Origin: Phymorhynchus buccinoides
Lineage: Eukaryota; Mollusca; Gastropoda; Neogastropoda; Raphitomidae
Direction of reading: 5' to 3'
DNA length: 64,000 nt
Assembly: GCA_017654935.2 (NCBI GenBank)
Contig: CM065691.1
Span: 30,805,344 to 30,869,343, forward strand
The notes under the pieces were generated by a model. That model saw only the letters and a program-made list of their open reading frames with translations, ran no database searches and was not told the origin of the DNA. Positions within the stretch are counted from its first letter, which is position 1. Each line of letters opens with the position of its first letter. The translations under genes were made by a program, and so were the position numbers. Below, piece by piece: positions 33,037 through 36,776 of this stretch.

Positions 33037-35208
33037 TGTTTTGTCGATTCTACTTCTTTTGTCTATTGCTATGTCCATTGTTCGTTTGGTTTGTTGTAAC
33101 TTTCTTTTCACAAATGTATTGCTTGTATTTCCTGGTAAAATTCCGCCAATGTTTATACTGTGTAATTCATTTTGAACTGAGCACGCCATAAGCTCTGCTT
33201 GTTGTTGCTTCAGTTATGTCATAGTTGTTGTTCATGTTGATTTGGAATAGAAAACATTTAAACCAGATGCTTTGAACAGGCATGATAATGGAGGAAAAGC
33301 GTTTATCTCTGAAAATATGGGCTTCAGGAGACATTGTTTAATGGTGGTTTCAATGGGTTAAGAGCCCTTTATGAAGGTTAGGGGGCAATTTCTCTTGAGG
33401 ACAAATATATAAAACTGTTAAAAATTGGGGAAAGGTATCTCCTCAAGCTTAAAACCCCATCCGACATTTGTTTTTCTACATTCACTTTTCTCTGAATTCA
33501 GAGAATTCTCTGAAGATTACCAATACCATGTCTGTTTGAAACATCTTTTTTGGTGCAAACATAAACAAGCAAGACAAATACGTTGTTGTGGTAATGTGCA
33601 CTCCCTAGCAGTGTTTCCAATGCATATTGCGTCCCTGAAGTTAATCACAGAGGGACTCTTTGATTTCAGCTCTGGGCGTCCCATGCACACTTTTTTCAAC
33701 AGACAGAAAGCTGTTCATTCTTGGCGTCGGTCATTTTCATTGCTAATAAACCTTCGATTTTGGAATACTGACCGATTGATTTTTCCCAAAGCCCTCAACA
33801 ACTTCAAGGATTCTGTCGTCTGCTAAACCTAGTTCTTCCGCGGCCTCGGACCATAATCAGAACTAAAAAGTTGTATCTGCGAAACGAACGCCGAAACGAA
33901 GAAATGGCGGCATTGCACATTCGGTAAAGCTTTTCCGATCCAACTTTTTGAAGACCAAATAAAGTTTGACCTAGTCTTCTATAAACAAGATCGTTCTCGG
34001 CCTTTTGACAACAATTTGTTTAGTGCCTAGGGTAGGAAAGGGGCAGGATATGTTTGGTTTCGGACTTCAGACAAACTTGTAGGATCGTTGGAATTAGGTT
34101 AGCATCAAAACTCCGAACCCGATTTTCGCTTCGTGCCACAGCGGTCAGTCTGTTTGCTTTGGTTTTCCTGGTTGTCAGTCTTGTTTCTGACCATCCGGGG
34201 TTTTCCTTTCTAAAGCAGACACATGTCCGGTCATTCCAAAACGATCTTTGTTTACATCTGAATGCTTGTTCGCGAGAGTGAAAAGTTTTAGGTCTGATTT
34301 CTTCGTTGACCAAATCTGAACGTTTTTTGCAAGTTCGACAGAGGAAAAAGCAGCAGCATCAAGCCGTTCTTTTAGAGATGTGAATGGCATCATCTCAAAA
34401 ACATAAGCTACTGCATATGCAAGTGTGTGTGTACGCGTGTGTGTCTGTCTGCCTGTCTCTGTCCATCTCGATCTGTTTGACCTCTCTTACAGAAATTTCC
34501 AGGGGTTATGCACATGTTTTGCCTGGTGTAAACATAAACAAGCAAGACAAATACGCTGTTGTGGTAATTTGCTAAAGCCTTTTTTTCCCCCGTTGGTGTC
34601 TTACATCCATAATTGGATCCTGCCAACGTACTGCATCAAGGTCAAGACTCAAGATACAATATTATGGGAAACACTGCCTAGTTTGACCCCCTTGGTGGTC
34701 CATAATTGGATCCTGCCAACGTACTGCATCAAGGTCAAGATCAAGATACAATATTCTGATTGAGTCCCTTGTGGTTAAGTCTTTCTGATCGATGATTCTT
34801 CTTTCTTCTTCTTCTTCTTCGCCTTAGGCAGCCAACTTCATCACGCTGAAGATTCTGCTGCACTTTAGGGGGTAGTACGAAAAATAAAGAAAATAAGTTC
34901 AGCAAAGATAGGGTAGATAGTGAGATAGGATGAAATATTATTAGGAAAAGATAGAGCCAAGATAGTCAGGAATTTAGTATTATGATACTCCGTTTGCTAT
35001 ATCATGTAAAAGAATAATAATTTTGTGAAATAGATGCAATGCTCAAACTGATTGGAATTTAATGATTTTAATTACACTCACAGACAGCACACAGGTAGCT
35101 AGTTTTGCGTTTGCGAGGCACTTTGAAGACAGGGACCATGGAGATGAGCCGCTCATCGTTGGGCAGAAACAACTGCTGCTGCAGCTGCTGCTTCACCGTG
35201 GAGGACAT
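7759..35208 (-). CDS. EXOC1: Exocyst complex component 1 (Sec3), 5' 13 exons, runs off the left edge
   Basis: Subunit of the octameric exocyst, which tethers secretory vesicles to the plasma membrane; Sec3 marks the membrane site through a lipid- and Rho-binding PH-like N-terminus. Coding exons on the minus strand are 35208-35082, 32398-32265, 31170-31075, 29246-29183, 27673-27477, 25961-25836, 24811-24710, 22409-22277, 20780-20671, 12092-11840, 11364-11222, 9845-9726 and 7817-7759. All have AG/GT borders and matching phases, giving about 554 residues. Recognisable segments are FLPNDERLISMV (start), YKKKLSWMLRDL and FDLYFEKVYKW (PH-like domain), NAELFAEQLSKHL and EDKLNSYDQIL (coiled coil), and FARRLAKHLNNLFV. 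These align in order with animal EXOC1 (about 890 residues). The last third (from the region equivalent to human SEKDMIRQMM onward) is not in the window. Assignment is from recall of the family, not a search. Confidence 0.93.
7829..8070 (-). mobile_element. (AAT)n-tailed retroelement fragment, then CA-rich and poly-T sequence
   Basis: An (AAT)n run at 7829-7860 is followed by a reverse-oriented GCGCACATTCC ... GGCGCTT tail (7876-7916), the mirror of the LINE 3' ends seen nearby. Poly-T lies at 8046-8070. Confidence 0.45.
8175..8300. repeat. (CA)n / (CATA)n microsatellite
   Basis: Degenerate ACATAC and ACACAC repeats. The region 8300-8900 after it is A- and T-rich low-complexity sequence without a gene. 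Confidence 0.85.
8955..9718 (+). mobile_element. 5'-truncated non-LTR retrotransposon (LINE), 3' end
   Basis: Translation contains TPLLRQLHWLPVDVRVDYKV followed by ATLAYRYFEDTLPDYLSSLL, the signature found just after the reverse-transcriptase domain in many animal LINE ORF2 proteins. The frame ends soon after, with an AAGCGCAGCGAG ... AGCGCTATAGAAG 3' end and an (ATT)n tail near 9705-9718. The 3' untranslated part is interrupted by a CAGGCATGGG element at 9355-9526. Dead copy. Confidence 0.7.
9355..9526. mobile_element. CAGGCATGGG miniature element inside the LINE
   Basis: Ends CAGGCATGGGAATTGTC and GACAATTCCCATGCCTG are exact inverted repeats of 17 bases. Flanks are ATGTAG on the left and GTGTAG on the right, a 6-bp duplication with one mismatch. 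A relative with the same outer ends lies at 22436-22612. Confidence 0.75.
9726..9845 (-). CDS. EXOC1: EXOC1 coding exon 12
   Basis: 120 bases, phase 0 at both ends, acceptor TTTTAG and donor GTAACT. Encodes VLEKVLAELERVCIAEQDLC and continues to EAGAK; this matches the EXOC1 segment around VLSELEPLCLAEQDF. Confidence 0.9.
9846..10298. repeat. About 145-bp tandem repeat in EXOC1 intron 11
   Basis: Units start AAAGGCACAGTCACATTGAC at about 9848, 9995 and 10251, and contain TTCAAATCCGATTCGAAATT; a further part follows at 10560-10660. Short triplication of GAAATTGAAAGCACATTTTT occurs at 10085-10150. The last unit is split by the element at 10299-10559. Confidence 0.75.
10299..10559. mobile_element. 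CAAAGA-ended miniature element with 7-bp target duplication, copy 1
   Basis: Begins CAAAGACTGTACAGGGG and ends AGAATATCTTTG. CCCTAAA flanks it on both sides (10292-10298 and 10560-10566), and removing the element restores the surrounding tandem-repeat unit. It carries an internal block about 75% of its length that recurs inverted at 16816-17077. No coding function. Confidence 0.8.
10765..10925. repeat. (TG)n / TGCATG-rich microsatellite
   Basis: Degenerate TG and TGCA repeats. Reading frames here are repeat-driven. Confidence 0.85.
10936..11121. mobile_element. GAACCTCCC mariner-type miniature element, copy 1
   Basis: Left end CAGTCGAACCTCCCTTATAA follows TA; right end TTATAAGGGAGGTTCCCCTTG is degraded. 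It is one of at least five copies with long inverted ends rich in CTTATAAGAC. Confidence 0.65.
11128..11190 (+). mobile_element. Retroelement 3' tail with (ATT)n
   Basis: AAGAAAGGCGCTATATAAAT followed by ATTATTATTATGATT repeats, the same 3' signature as the LINE at 8955-9718. Confidence 0.5.
11222..11364 (-). CDS. EXOC1: EXOC1 coding exon 11 (serine-rich linker)
   Basis: 143 bases, entered in phase 1 and left in phase 0. Encodes a serine-rich stretch with SGSSSSLSKMME, GRSSSMQSVDS and SETDLAARSVFDQ. This corresponds to the serine-rich linker before the EXOC1 C-terminal helical region. Confidence 0.88.
11572..11730. mobile_element. Truncated TTAA element, CCCCTTGACTGCC end
   Basis: TTAA (11568-11571) followed by CCCCTTGACTGCCAG, resembling the ends of the 4758 and 56698 elements. 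The interior shares GAAAATGGTCT and GATGACATCATCA words. No matching right terminus is visible before exon 10, so it is probably a partial copy. Confidence 0.45.
11840..12092 (-). CDS. EXOC1: EXOC1 coding exon 10
   Basis: 253 bases, entered in phase 0 after CAG and left at GTGAGC in phase 1. Encodes HRELVVYADLMLWLKSTEPS and later YTRELSDFLELAKLRLL, which matches the EXOC1 segment around HRDLLRYAKLMEWLKST. Strongly GC-rich compared with flanking introns. Confidence 0.93.
12128..12796. mobile_element. CGGACTATAAG miniature element split by a LINE
   Basis: Left part 12128-12247 (CCGTATTTTCCGGACTATAA) and right part 12757-12796 (CGCCTTAAAGTCCGAAAATT) are the two halves of one element of the 6113 family, with the LINE fragment 12248-12757 between them. 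Confidence 0.6.
12248..12757 (-). mobile_element. 5'-truncated LINE, C-terminal reverse-transcriptase ORF fragment
   Basis: The minus strand encodes HVQRRATKLIKVF, LDLPSLKYRRLRGDLINVYN, RNHELKILTQ and FFSNRVTNYWNALP. This is the conserved C-terminal tail of animal LINE ORF2 proteins. The 3' end carries a short GGTCA repeat tail (12247-12265, read on plus). A related degraded copy lies at 62790-63160. Insertion into the miniature element shows it arrived later. Confidence 0.75.
12798..12940. repeat. Short inverted repeat with GGTGGGAG ends
   Basis: Left GGGTGGGAG and right CTCCCACCCC with repeated CAGCTATACTGAA words inside. Possibly a small miniature element. The following 12940-13390 holds nothing recognised. 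Confidence 0.4.
13395..13470 (+). mobile_element. Retroelement 3' end with (ACTTATG)n tail
   Basis: GGACAATAAAGAAACTTATG followed by three more ACTTATG units. The polyadenylation-like AATAAA plus simple-repeat tail suggests a 5'-truncated non-LTR copy. Confidence 0.45.
13594..13831. mobile_element. CCCTTTCACCGCC TTAA miniature element, copy 2
   Basis: Preceded by TTAA; ends CCCTTTCACCGCCAGCC and GGCGGTGAAAGGG. The right flank reads TTTTAA rather than TTAA. Confidence 0.7.
13918..14075. mobile_element. CGGACTATAAG miniature element, left end degraded
   Basis: GGCGATACTTTTTCCCAGAC near the left and CTTATAGTCCGAAAAATATG at the right match the 6113 family. Confidence 0.55.
14092..14823. mobile_element. 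Cluster of CCCTTTCACCGCC TTAA elements, some partial
   Basis: A complete copy lies at about 14124-14361 and another at 14595-14823 (TTAA on both sides). Between them, 14366-14560 is a left-truncated copy, and 14092-14120 is a fragment of another. Repeated targeting or local duplication of the same family. Confidence 0.65.
15451..15690. mobile_element. CGGACTATAAG miniature element, partly duplicated
   Basis: CCGTATTTTACGGACTACAA at the left; GACCCCTGCGCCTTATAATG occurs at 15495 and again in similar form at 15638, so the right half has been rearranged. Confidence 0.55.
15760..15997. mobile_element. CCCTTTCACCGCC TTAA miniature element, copy
   Basis: TTAA on both sides, ends CCCTTTCACCGCCAATG and GGCTGGCGGTGAAAGGG. 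Confidence 0.7.
16108..16298. mobile_element. CCCTTTCACCGCC TTAA miniature element, shortened copy
   Basis: Left TTAA and end are intact; the interior and the right end (GGTGGTGAAAGGG) are shortened. Confidence 0.65.
16317..16603. mobile_element. CCCTTTCA TTAA miniature element with inserted segment
   Basis: TTAA on both sides. After CCCTTTCAAAGCCAATGTCG, a 60-base segment (AATAACAATTAAT ... CCTAAACAA) is present that other copies lack; a very similar stretch occurs at 16713-16782. Confidence 0.6.
16816..17077. mobile_element. CAAAGATA-ended miniature element with 7-bp target duplication, copy 2
   Basis: Inverted relative of 10299-10559. Ends CAAAGATATTC and CAGTATCTTTG; ACCATAT flanks both sides (16809-16815 and 17078-17084). 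Confidence 0.8.
17085..17627. other. Intron sequence, nothing recognised
   Basis: No repeat termini or exon with homology could be identified. Short open frames on both strands lack support. Confidence 0.4.
17628..18290. repeat. 74-bp minisatellite, about nine copies
   Basis: Near-identical units contain CCTGATGAACCAATGCAGGC, AACAACTAGGCAACGTCTAA and TTAGTGGAACCTCCCTTTT. The period between ACCTCCC words is 74 bases. The last part of the unit matches the end of the mariner-type element that abuts the array at 18286. Confidence 0.93.
18286..18445. mobile_element. GAACCTC mariner-type miniature element, copy 2
   Basis: CAGTGGAACCTCTATAAGAC at the left, AAGGGAGGTTCCACTG at the right, and an internal CCAAAATGAGGTCTTATAAG. 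TA precedes the left end. Confidence 0.75.
18490..18570. repeat. Short dispersed repeat
   Basis: GGACTTTCCTGGTATTGCAG and ACCTCCAGGATCGTCCCA recur at about 42044-42090. A pair of partial copies; type unknown. Confidence 0.5.
18701..19095. mobile_element. CGTCGGTGAAATTC miniature element, uninterrupted copy
   Basis: Left end CGTCGGTGAAATTCAAAAAC with CTCGTATCTC, right end GAGATACGAG ... CAATTTCACGGACG, set in (TA)n. It holds the unoccupied sequence GTCCTTAACTAGATCTG (18915-18931), the empty version of a TTAA site occupied at 50070-52007. Confidence 0.8.
19178..20160 (-). mobile_element. TTAA element related to 50984-52003, right side degraded
   Basis: Starts after TTAA at about 19180 with CTCTTACTGTCCTATTCGG and is collinear, in inverse orientation, with 50984-52003 (shared GCAGAGCCAAGCCC and GCAAGAAATGGGTATGCTTA). 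The minus strand has a frame starting around 19950 with IKMAAFRTIDDDVIDVFTD, shared with the other copy. The far end does not show a clean TTAA. Confidence 0.65.
20217..20330. repeat. Dispersed repeat fragment
   Basis: Similar to 33421-33527 (shared TTGGGGAAA, GGTATCTCC, GACATTTG, TTTTCTACATTCA and CAGAGAATTC). Type unknown. 20330-20640 holds nothing recognised. Confidence 0.5.
20671..20780 (-). CDS. EXOC1: EXOC1 coding exon 9
   Basis: 110 bases, entered in phase 1 and left in phase 0 at GTCAGC. Encodes EEQQKQFKKFSMGFARRLAK and HLNNLFVNQ, matching the EXOC1 segment FARRLASHLNNVF. Confidence 0.93.
20815..21070. repeat. Dispersed repeat, copy 1
   Basis: Shares GCCTGTCTGTCGTTTCCGAC, TGACTGCCAGATAGCAGAGG, TTTATAGTGGAGATGCCTTG and GCCAAAGGGATT with 32578-32712. 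Probably a retroposed or miniature element; no ends could be set. 21070-21830 holds nothing beyond CAATACAG low-complexity sequence and a short GACAGACAGA run. Confidence 0.6.
21930..22045. repeat. Dispersed repeat related to 990-1075
   Basis: Shares AATTGGGACTCGGAA-like and CCCAGAAGATGGGACAGCAA words with the block near 1010-1070, followed by (AAAT)n. Probable SINE-like fragment. Confidence 0.45.
22277..22409 (-). CDS. EXOC1: EXOC1 coding exon 8
   Basis: 133 bases, entered in phase 0 after AACAG and left in phase 1 at GTGAGT. Encodes VQLDLDLRHVQALCDPDLTS and GIMECTAAAQALHRCMNADI, matching EXOC1 around GIEACTNAADALLQCMN. Confidence 0.93.
22436..22612. mobile_element. CAGGCATGG miniature element with 6-bp target duplication
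   Basis: Ends CAGGCATGGTAG and CTACCATGCCTG are inverted repeats; GTGCAA flanks both sides (22430-22435 and 22613-22618). It lies only about 27 bases upstream of the EXOC1 exon 8 acceptor, in its polypyrimidine-side flank. Confidence 0.8.
22740..22765. repeat. Poly-C tract
   Basis: About 25 C residues followed by A residues. Confidence 0.9.
22800..22915. repeat. Inverted GGATCCGGCTCA words and (TA)n
   Basis: TGAGCCGGATCCGGCTCA (22836-22853) is a perfect 18-base palindrome; GGATCCGGCTCAT recurs at about 22885-22897, before a (TA)n run. 22915-23515 holds nothing recognised. Confidence 0.6.
23521..24275. mobile_element. CAGTGAAACCCG mariner/pogo-type element, non-autonomous
   Basis: Left end CAGTGAAACCCGTTTAGTAC after TATA; right end GTACTAAATGGGTTTCCCTG before TA. 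CAGTG ends with TA target sites are typical of the Tc1/mariner-pogo group. The interior (TGCTCGTT, GCTCGTTGTAGCGAGCTCG) encodes nothing recognisable. Confidence 0.7.
24276..24705. other. EXOC1 intron 7, nothing recognised
   Basis: No repeat ends or exon candidates could be identified. Confidence 0.4.
24710..24811 (-). CDS. EXOC1: EXOC1 coding exon 7
   Basis: 102 bases, phase 0 at both ends, acceptor CCACAG and donor GTAAGT. Encodes NVKEQMEVMQDKDSLVTRRN and NHQRLLEHLQHLV, matching EXOC1 around VKEQMDQIS ... LLSEIEFLV. Confidence 0.93.
24822..24985. repeat. (ATC)n microsatellite
   Basis: Imperfect ATC/CATCATT repeats directly upstream of the exon 7 acceptor. Confidence 0.85.
25281..25393 (-). 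pseudogene. Partial duplicate of EXOC1 exon 6 with donor but no acceptor
   Basis: 113 bases repeat 25803-25915 with three visible differences. The block covers the 3' 80 bases of exon 6 (LMRLLDEGIKEAERIEDKL and NSYDQILA) plus the GTAAGTGC donor and some intron. Its 5' boundary falls inside the exon and abuts the miniature element, so it has no acceptor. It lies downstream of the real exon in gene direction. All three differences are in the exon part and are synonymous or nearly so. Confidence 0.85.
25394..25802. mobile_element. GGAATTGTTCGGAAATAA miniature element, copy 1, between exon duplicates
   Basis: Left AATAGGAATTGTTCGGAAAT, right TTCCGAAAATCGTCTATT, imperfect inverted ends with inner GGGGAG/CTCCCC. 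Other copies are at 46535-46925 (inverse) and 47868-48268. The interior includes GTCAAACAGG, CCAGCCCTCGCTTC and TTGACCGAGTAATGGAGGTA. Confidence 0.75.
25836..25961 (-). CDS. EXOC1: EXOC1 coding exon 6
   Basis: 126 bases, phase 0 at both ends, acceptor CTTCAG and donor GTAAGT. Encodes ANIHSIVGSEDQVLNLMRLL and EDKLNSYDQILA, matching EXOC1 around [22 protein letters not shown]. Confidence 0.95.
26040..26160. repeat. (GT)n microsatellite and (AATCAG)n
   Basis: GT run at 26058-26117 followed by four AATCAG units and TGTTTATTGCCC, probably a retroelement 3' end. Confidence 0.8.
26390..27270. repeat. About 314-bp tandem units with AGGTCA/TGACCT words
   Basis: CTGTCTGTCCCAAGGATATC occurs at about 26392 and 26706; TGACCTTGACCTTG occurs near 26500, 26816 and 27124; AAGGTCAAGGTCA occurs near 26639 and 26953. 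Units are collinear and about 314 bases apart, the third being more diverged. This is a dispersed repeat of unknown type within EXOC1 intron 5. Confidence 0.75.
27477..27673 (-). CDS. EXOC1: EXOC1 coding exon 5
   Basis: 197 bases, entered in phase 1 and left in phase 0 at GTAAAA. Encodes EDYQALSTKEESDLEMLMSE, then AMSNAELFAEQLSKHLSVLD and G. This matches the start of the Sec3 coiled-coil region ([20 protein letters not shown] and NAEAFAEKLSRELQVLDG in human). Confidence 0.96.
28021..28190. mobile_element. CGGACTATAAG miniature element
   Basis: ACCGTATTTTTTTTAATTAT at the left, CTTATAGTCCGAAAAATATG at the right; the left end has decayed. 27700-28020 holds nothing recognised. Confidence 0.65.
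28346..28926. mobile_element. Long CGGACTATAAG-type element, 580 bp, copy 1
   Basis: Left CCGTAATTTTTGGACTATAA, right GCCTAATGAGCCGAAAAGTA. The interior (GAGGGCGCCCTATAAG, ATGGCGGTCGGTAAGC) is shared in inverse orientation with 54899-55476. A longer subfamily than the 170-bp copies. Confidence 0.7.
29183..29246 (-). CDS. EXOC1: EXOC1 coding exon 4
   Basis: 64 bases, entered in phase 0 after CAACAG and left in phase 1 at GTAGGG. Encodes LCQRFLIQKPVFVHVPDRLL, matching EXOC1 [20 protein letters not shown]. Confidence 0.93.
29385..29475. repeat. (GT)n / GCGT microsatellite with poly-T
   Basis: GT and CGTG repeats followed by TTTTTTTT. Confidence 0.9.
29471..30232. repeat. About 100-bp direct repeats flanking a 570-bp segment
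   Basis: TTGATCAAAGAAACCACAAA with CACCACTAACTGTG, and later TTACTTTTTGTCCCAATGGG with GGACAGACAGTGTATGAGCA, occur at 29471-29574 and again at 30141-30232. The second copy lacks about 19 bases. Could be a tandem duplication or a repeat pair flanking an insertion. Confidence 0.65.
30233..31070. other. EXOC1 intron 3, nothing recognised
   Basis: A G-rich GGGTGGGG stretch at 30245-30285 and otherwise AT-rich sequence. The 30767-31135 plus-strand frame is antisense to exon 3 at its end and unsupported. Confidence 0.4.
31075..31170 (-). CDS. EXOC1: EXOC1 coding exon 3
   Basis: 96 bases, phase 0 at both ends, acceptor TTGCAG and donor GTAAAT. Encodes ETTDFDLYFEKVYKWTAMKI and EEKENFISSLWR, the end of the PH-like lipid-binding domain (EFDLHFEKIYKWVAS ... 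EKNAFISCIW in human). Confidence 0.95.
31685..31860. mobile_element. GAACCTCCC mariner-type miniature element, copy 3 (complete)
   Basis: TA-CAGTGGAACCTCCCTTA on the left and TAAGGGAGGTTCCACTG-TA on the right. The best preserved copy; TA on both sides. 31180-31680 and 31865-32260 hold nothing recognised. Confidence 0.8.
32265..32398 (-). CDS. EXOC1: EXOC1 coding exon 2
   Basis: 134 bases, entered in phase 1 after AACAG and left in phase 0 at GTGAGT. Encodes YQVKKGDRGDGYKKKLSWML and RDLRQVDGKSAEK, core of the Sec3 PH-like domain that binds phosphoinositides ([20 protein letters not shown] in human). Basic residues KK and YKKK are kept. Confidence 0.96.
32578..32712. repeat. Dispersed repeat, copy 2
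   Basis: Collinear with 20820-20968 (GCCTGTCTGTCGTTTCCGAC, GACTGCCAGATAGCAGAGG, AGTGGAGATGCCTTG). 32713-32958 holds nothing recognised. Confidence 0.6.
32959..33032. repeat. (CT)n microsatellite
   Basis: About 72 uninterrupted CT bases. Confidence 0.95.
33175..33245. repeat. Short dispersed repeat, copy 1
   Basis: GAACTGAGCACGCCATAAGC ... GCTTGTTGTTGCTT recurs at 45478-45545, just after the unknown gene. Likely the 3' end of a retroposed element. Confidence 0.5.
33421..33835. repeat. Dispersed repeat fragments and an unsupported open frame
   Basis: 33421-33527 matches 20217-20330. 33548-33600 (AACATAAACAAGCAAGACAA) matches 34527-34570. The plus-strand frame at 33425-33826 is 133 codons but crosses repeat copies, so I do not call it a gene. 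33836-34380 holds nothing recognised. Confidence 0.45.
34600..34775. repeat. Two-copy tandem repeat
   Basis: CCATAATTGGATCCTGCCAA and CGTACTGCATCAAGGTCAAG occur at about 34607 and 34701, roughly 94 bases apart. Confidence 0.7.
35082..35208 (-). CDS. EXOC1: EXOC1 coding exon 1 with start codon
   Basis: ATG at 35208 (minus). Encodes MSSTVKQQLQQQLFLPNDER, then LISMVPVFKVPRKRKTSYLC and AV, ending in phase 1 at GTGAGT. Matches the EXOC1 N-terminus (LQRDIFTPNDERLLSIV), with an equal number of residues before the intron, which supports this start. The Gln run (LQQQLQQ) is slightly richer than in vertebrates. Confidence 0.96.
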
Positions 35209-35219
35209 CTTGGCTACTG

Positions 35220-36486
35220 ACACTGGTCAGTTAGGTGGGAGACTGTGTGACCTGCACATTGTACAAATGTAGCTTGTTGTTTGTGTGCAACATATGCATG
35301 TATGCAAAGTAATAAATTGCCTATATTATATTAACCCTTTGAGACTGAGAGGCTTCATTGAATAGACTTCTTCTTCTTCTGTCACATCACCATCATCCTT
35401 GGACCTTTTAAATCTCTGGCAATGTCACACCTCTTGCACACACAAAACCAAGATGACAAAGCAGCAGCATATTTTTTGGGGGTTTGATTCCCTCACTTTT
35501 CATATTTAGTTTAAAACTCTTTCATTTTCAACGTGAAGCCAACAGTATGTCCCTGTGAACACGTGCCCGTTTGGGTGACTCATATCTTAATAAATACAAC
35601 ACAGCGATTATACTGAGTCAGAATGATTTACTGATAGTGATAAAGAAGCATAATGAATTGATTTAGTTGAATTGATATAATTCTCAGATTCTGATCTGAT
35701 GAAGCTCTCAATTCAAGACAAGTGCCACGCCTCTCTAAAACTCGCATTTGCGAAATAAAAATGAAATATGAAATTCACAGCAGCCAAATGTAATGTCTCA
35801 ACTCACACAAAGACCAGTAGATATAGCCTGTGCAACGTTTATGGGCCAATTCTTTACAGAGTAATCATGGAATCATGTTCTGGGAACGTATATAAAAACA
35901 TTTTCGTCTGCAAGAAAATCTCATTTCCGGGAACACCTTCCGCGCATGAGCAGGAAGTGCTTCCTGTTAATCTCTTCTCGTCTGGTTGGTTGCTTGGAGA
36001 ACAAAAAACAAAGGGAGGGAAGCGTGCATTGTTACTCCAGACCATAACTTTCCCCACGTGGGATTAGCAAAGACAAAGTACTTGACTCTGAGAAAAGAGT
36101 AACGAAATGTTTTCGTTTGGAAAAAAAGAAAGAATATAAATCAGTGAAAAAGTGTTAAAAAGAAAACTGCAGCAAAGAAGATAAGGCAATAGCCTATCCC
36201 CTGCATTTTCTTTTGTTCAAGGAAAGTATCAAACTCAATTATTCAAACTCAAACTCAAAGATGAAAGAAGAATAAAAAATGAAAAAAAGAGCATGACATT
36301 TTTTGTGTACAATAATTCACAAACAAGTCTAAAATAAGACCACAGACACGACTGGACAACTGTTAGTGTTACTCAGTGGGGAAAAAAATCAAATAAGAGA
36401 GGACAAAAGGAAACAAAGAAAAGGGCATTTCAATAAATTCATTAGGTGTAAAACAAACCCGATTTCAAAATTTAAACTCACACAAT
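35220..36486. promoter_or_regulatory. Head-to-head intergenic region, possible shared promoter at about 35936-36062
   Basis: 1.28 kb separates the EXOC1 start codon (minus) from that of the unknown gene (plus). Within it are GCGCATGAGC (NRF1-like, 35942-35951), the palindrome CAGGAAGTGCTTCCTG (two inverted ETS-type sites, 35951-35966) and CACGTG (E-box, 36055-36060). No TATA box is obvious. Motif clusters like this are typical of TATA-less housekeeping promoters. Use as a bidirectional promoter is an inference; untranslated exons could shift the true start sites. Confidence 0.4.
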
Positions 36487-36776
36487 ATGGCAACGGGGCA
36501 TATACAGCCTGGTTATGGCGACACCGTTTCCAAATTCAGACGCGTTCGTTCAGCCGGTTTTCCCTTGGATAAAGAAACGTTGACGAGGATCGCAGAGAAA
36601 AAGGCATTGCCCCGAGGCGAACTGGAACGAATCAGGAAGAAGGGGGCAGTCTTGTGGTCTTATCCGCAGAACACGGAGACTTCGTACGACAGCCATTACT
36701 GCTTCAGGCATGCTGATGAGAAGAGGACCGTCAGACCGTCCTCCCCTACCAGGATGAACCGACCTCACCCTCCACA
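36487..36776 (+). CDS. Unknown gene, exon 1
   Basis: Starts at ATG 36487 and encodes 96 codons plus two bases, ending in PTRMNRPHPP and donor GTTAGT. The downstream GT-rich microsatellite (36813-37075) stays open in frame but is intron. Confidence 0.85.

Noticed and set aside
33425..33826. 133-codon plus-strand open frame as a gene
   Set aside because: It is built from dispersed repeat fragments also found at 20217 and 34527, lies in the intron between EXOC1 exons 1 and 2, and shows no family match.
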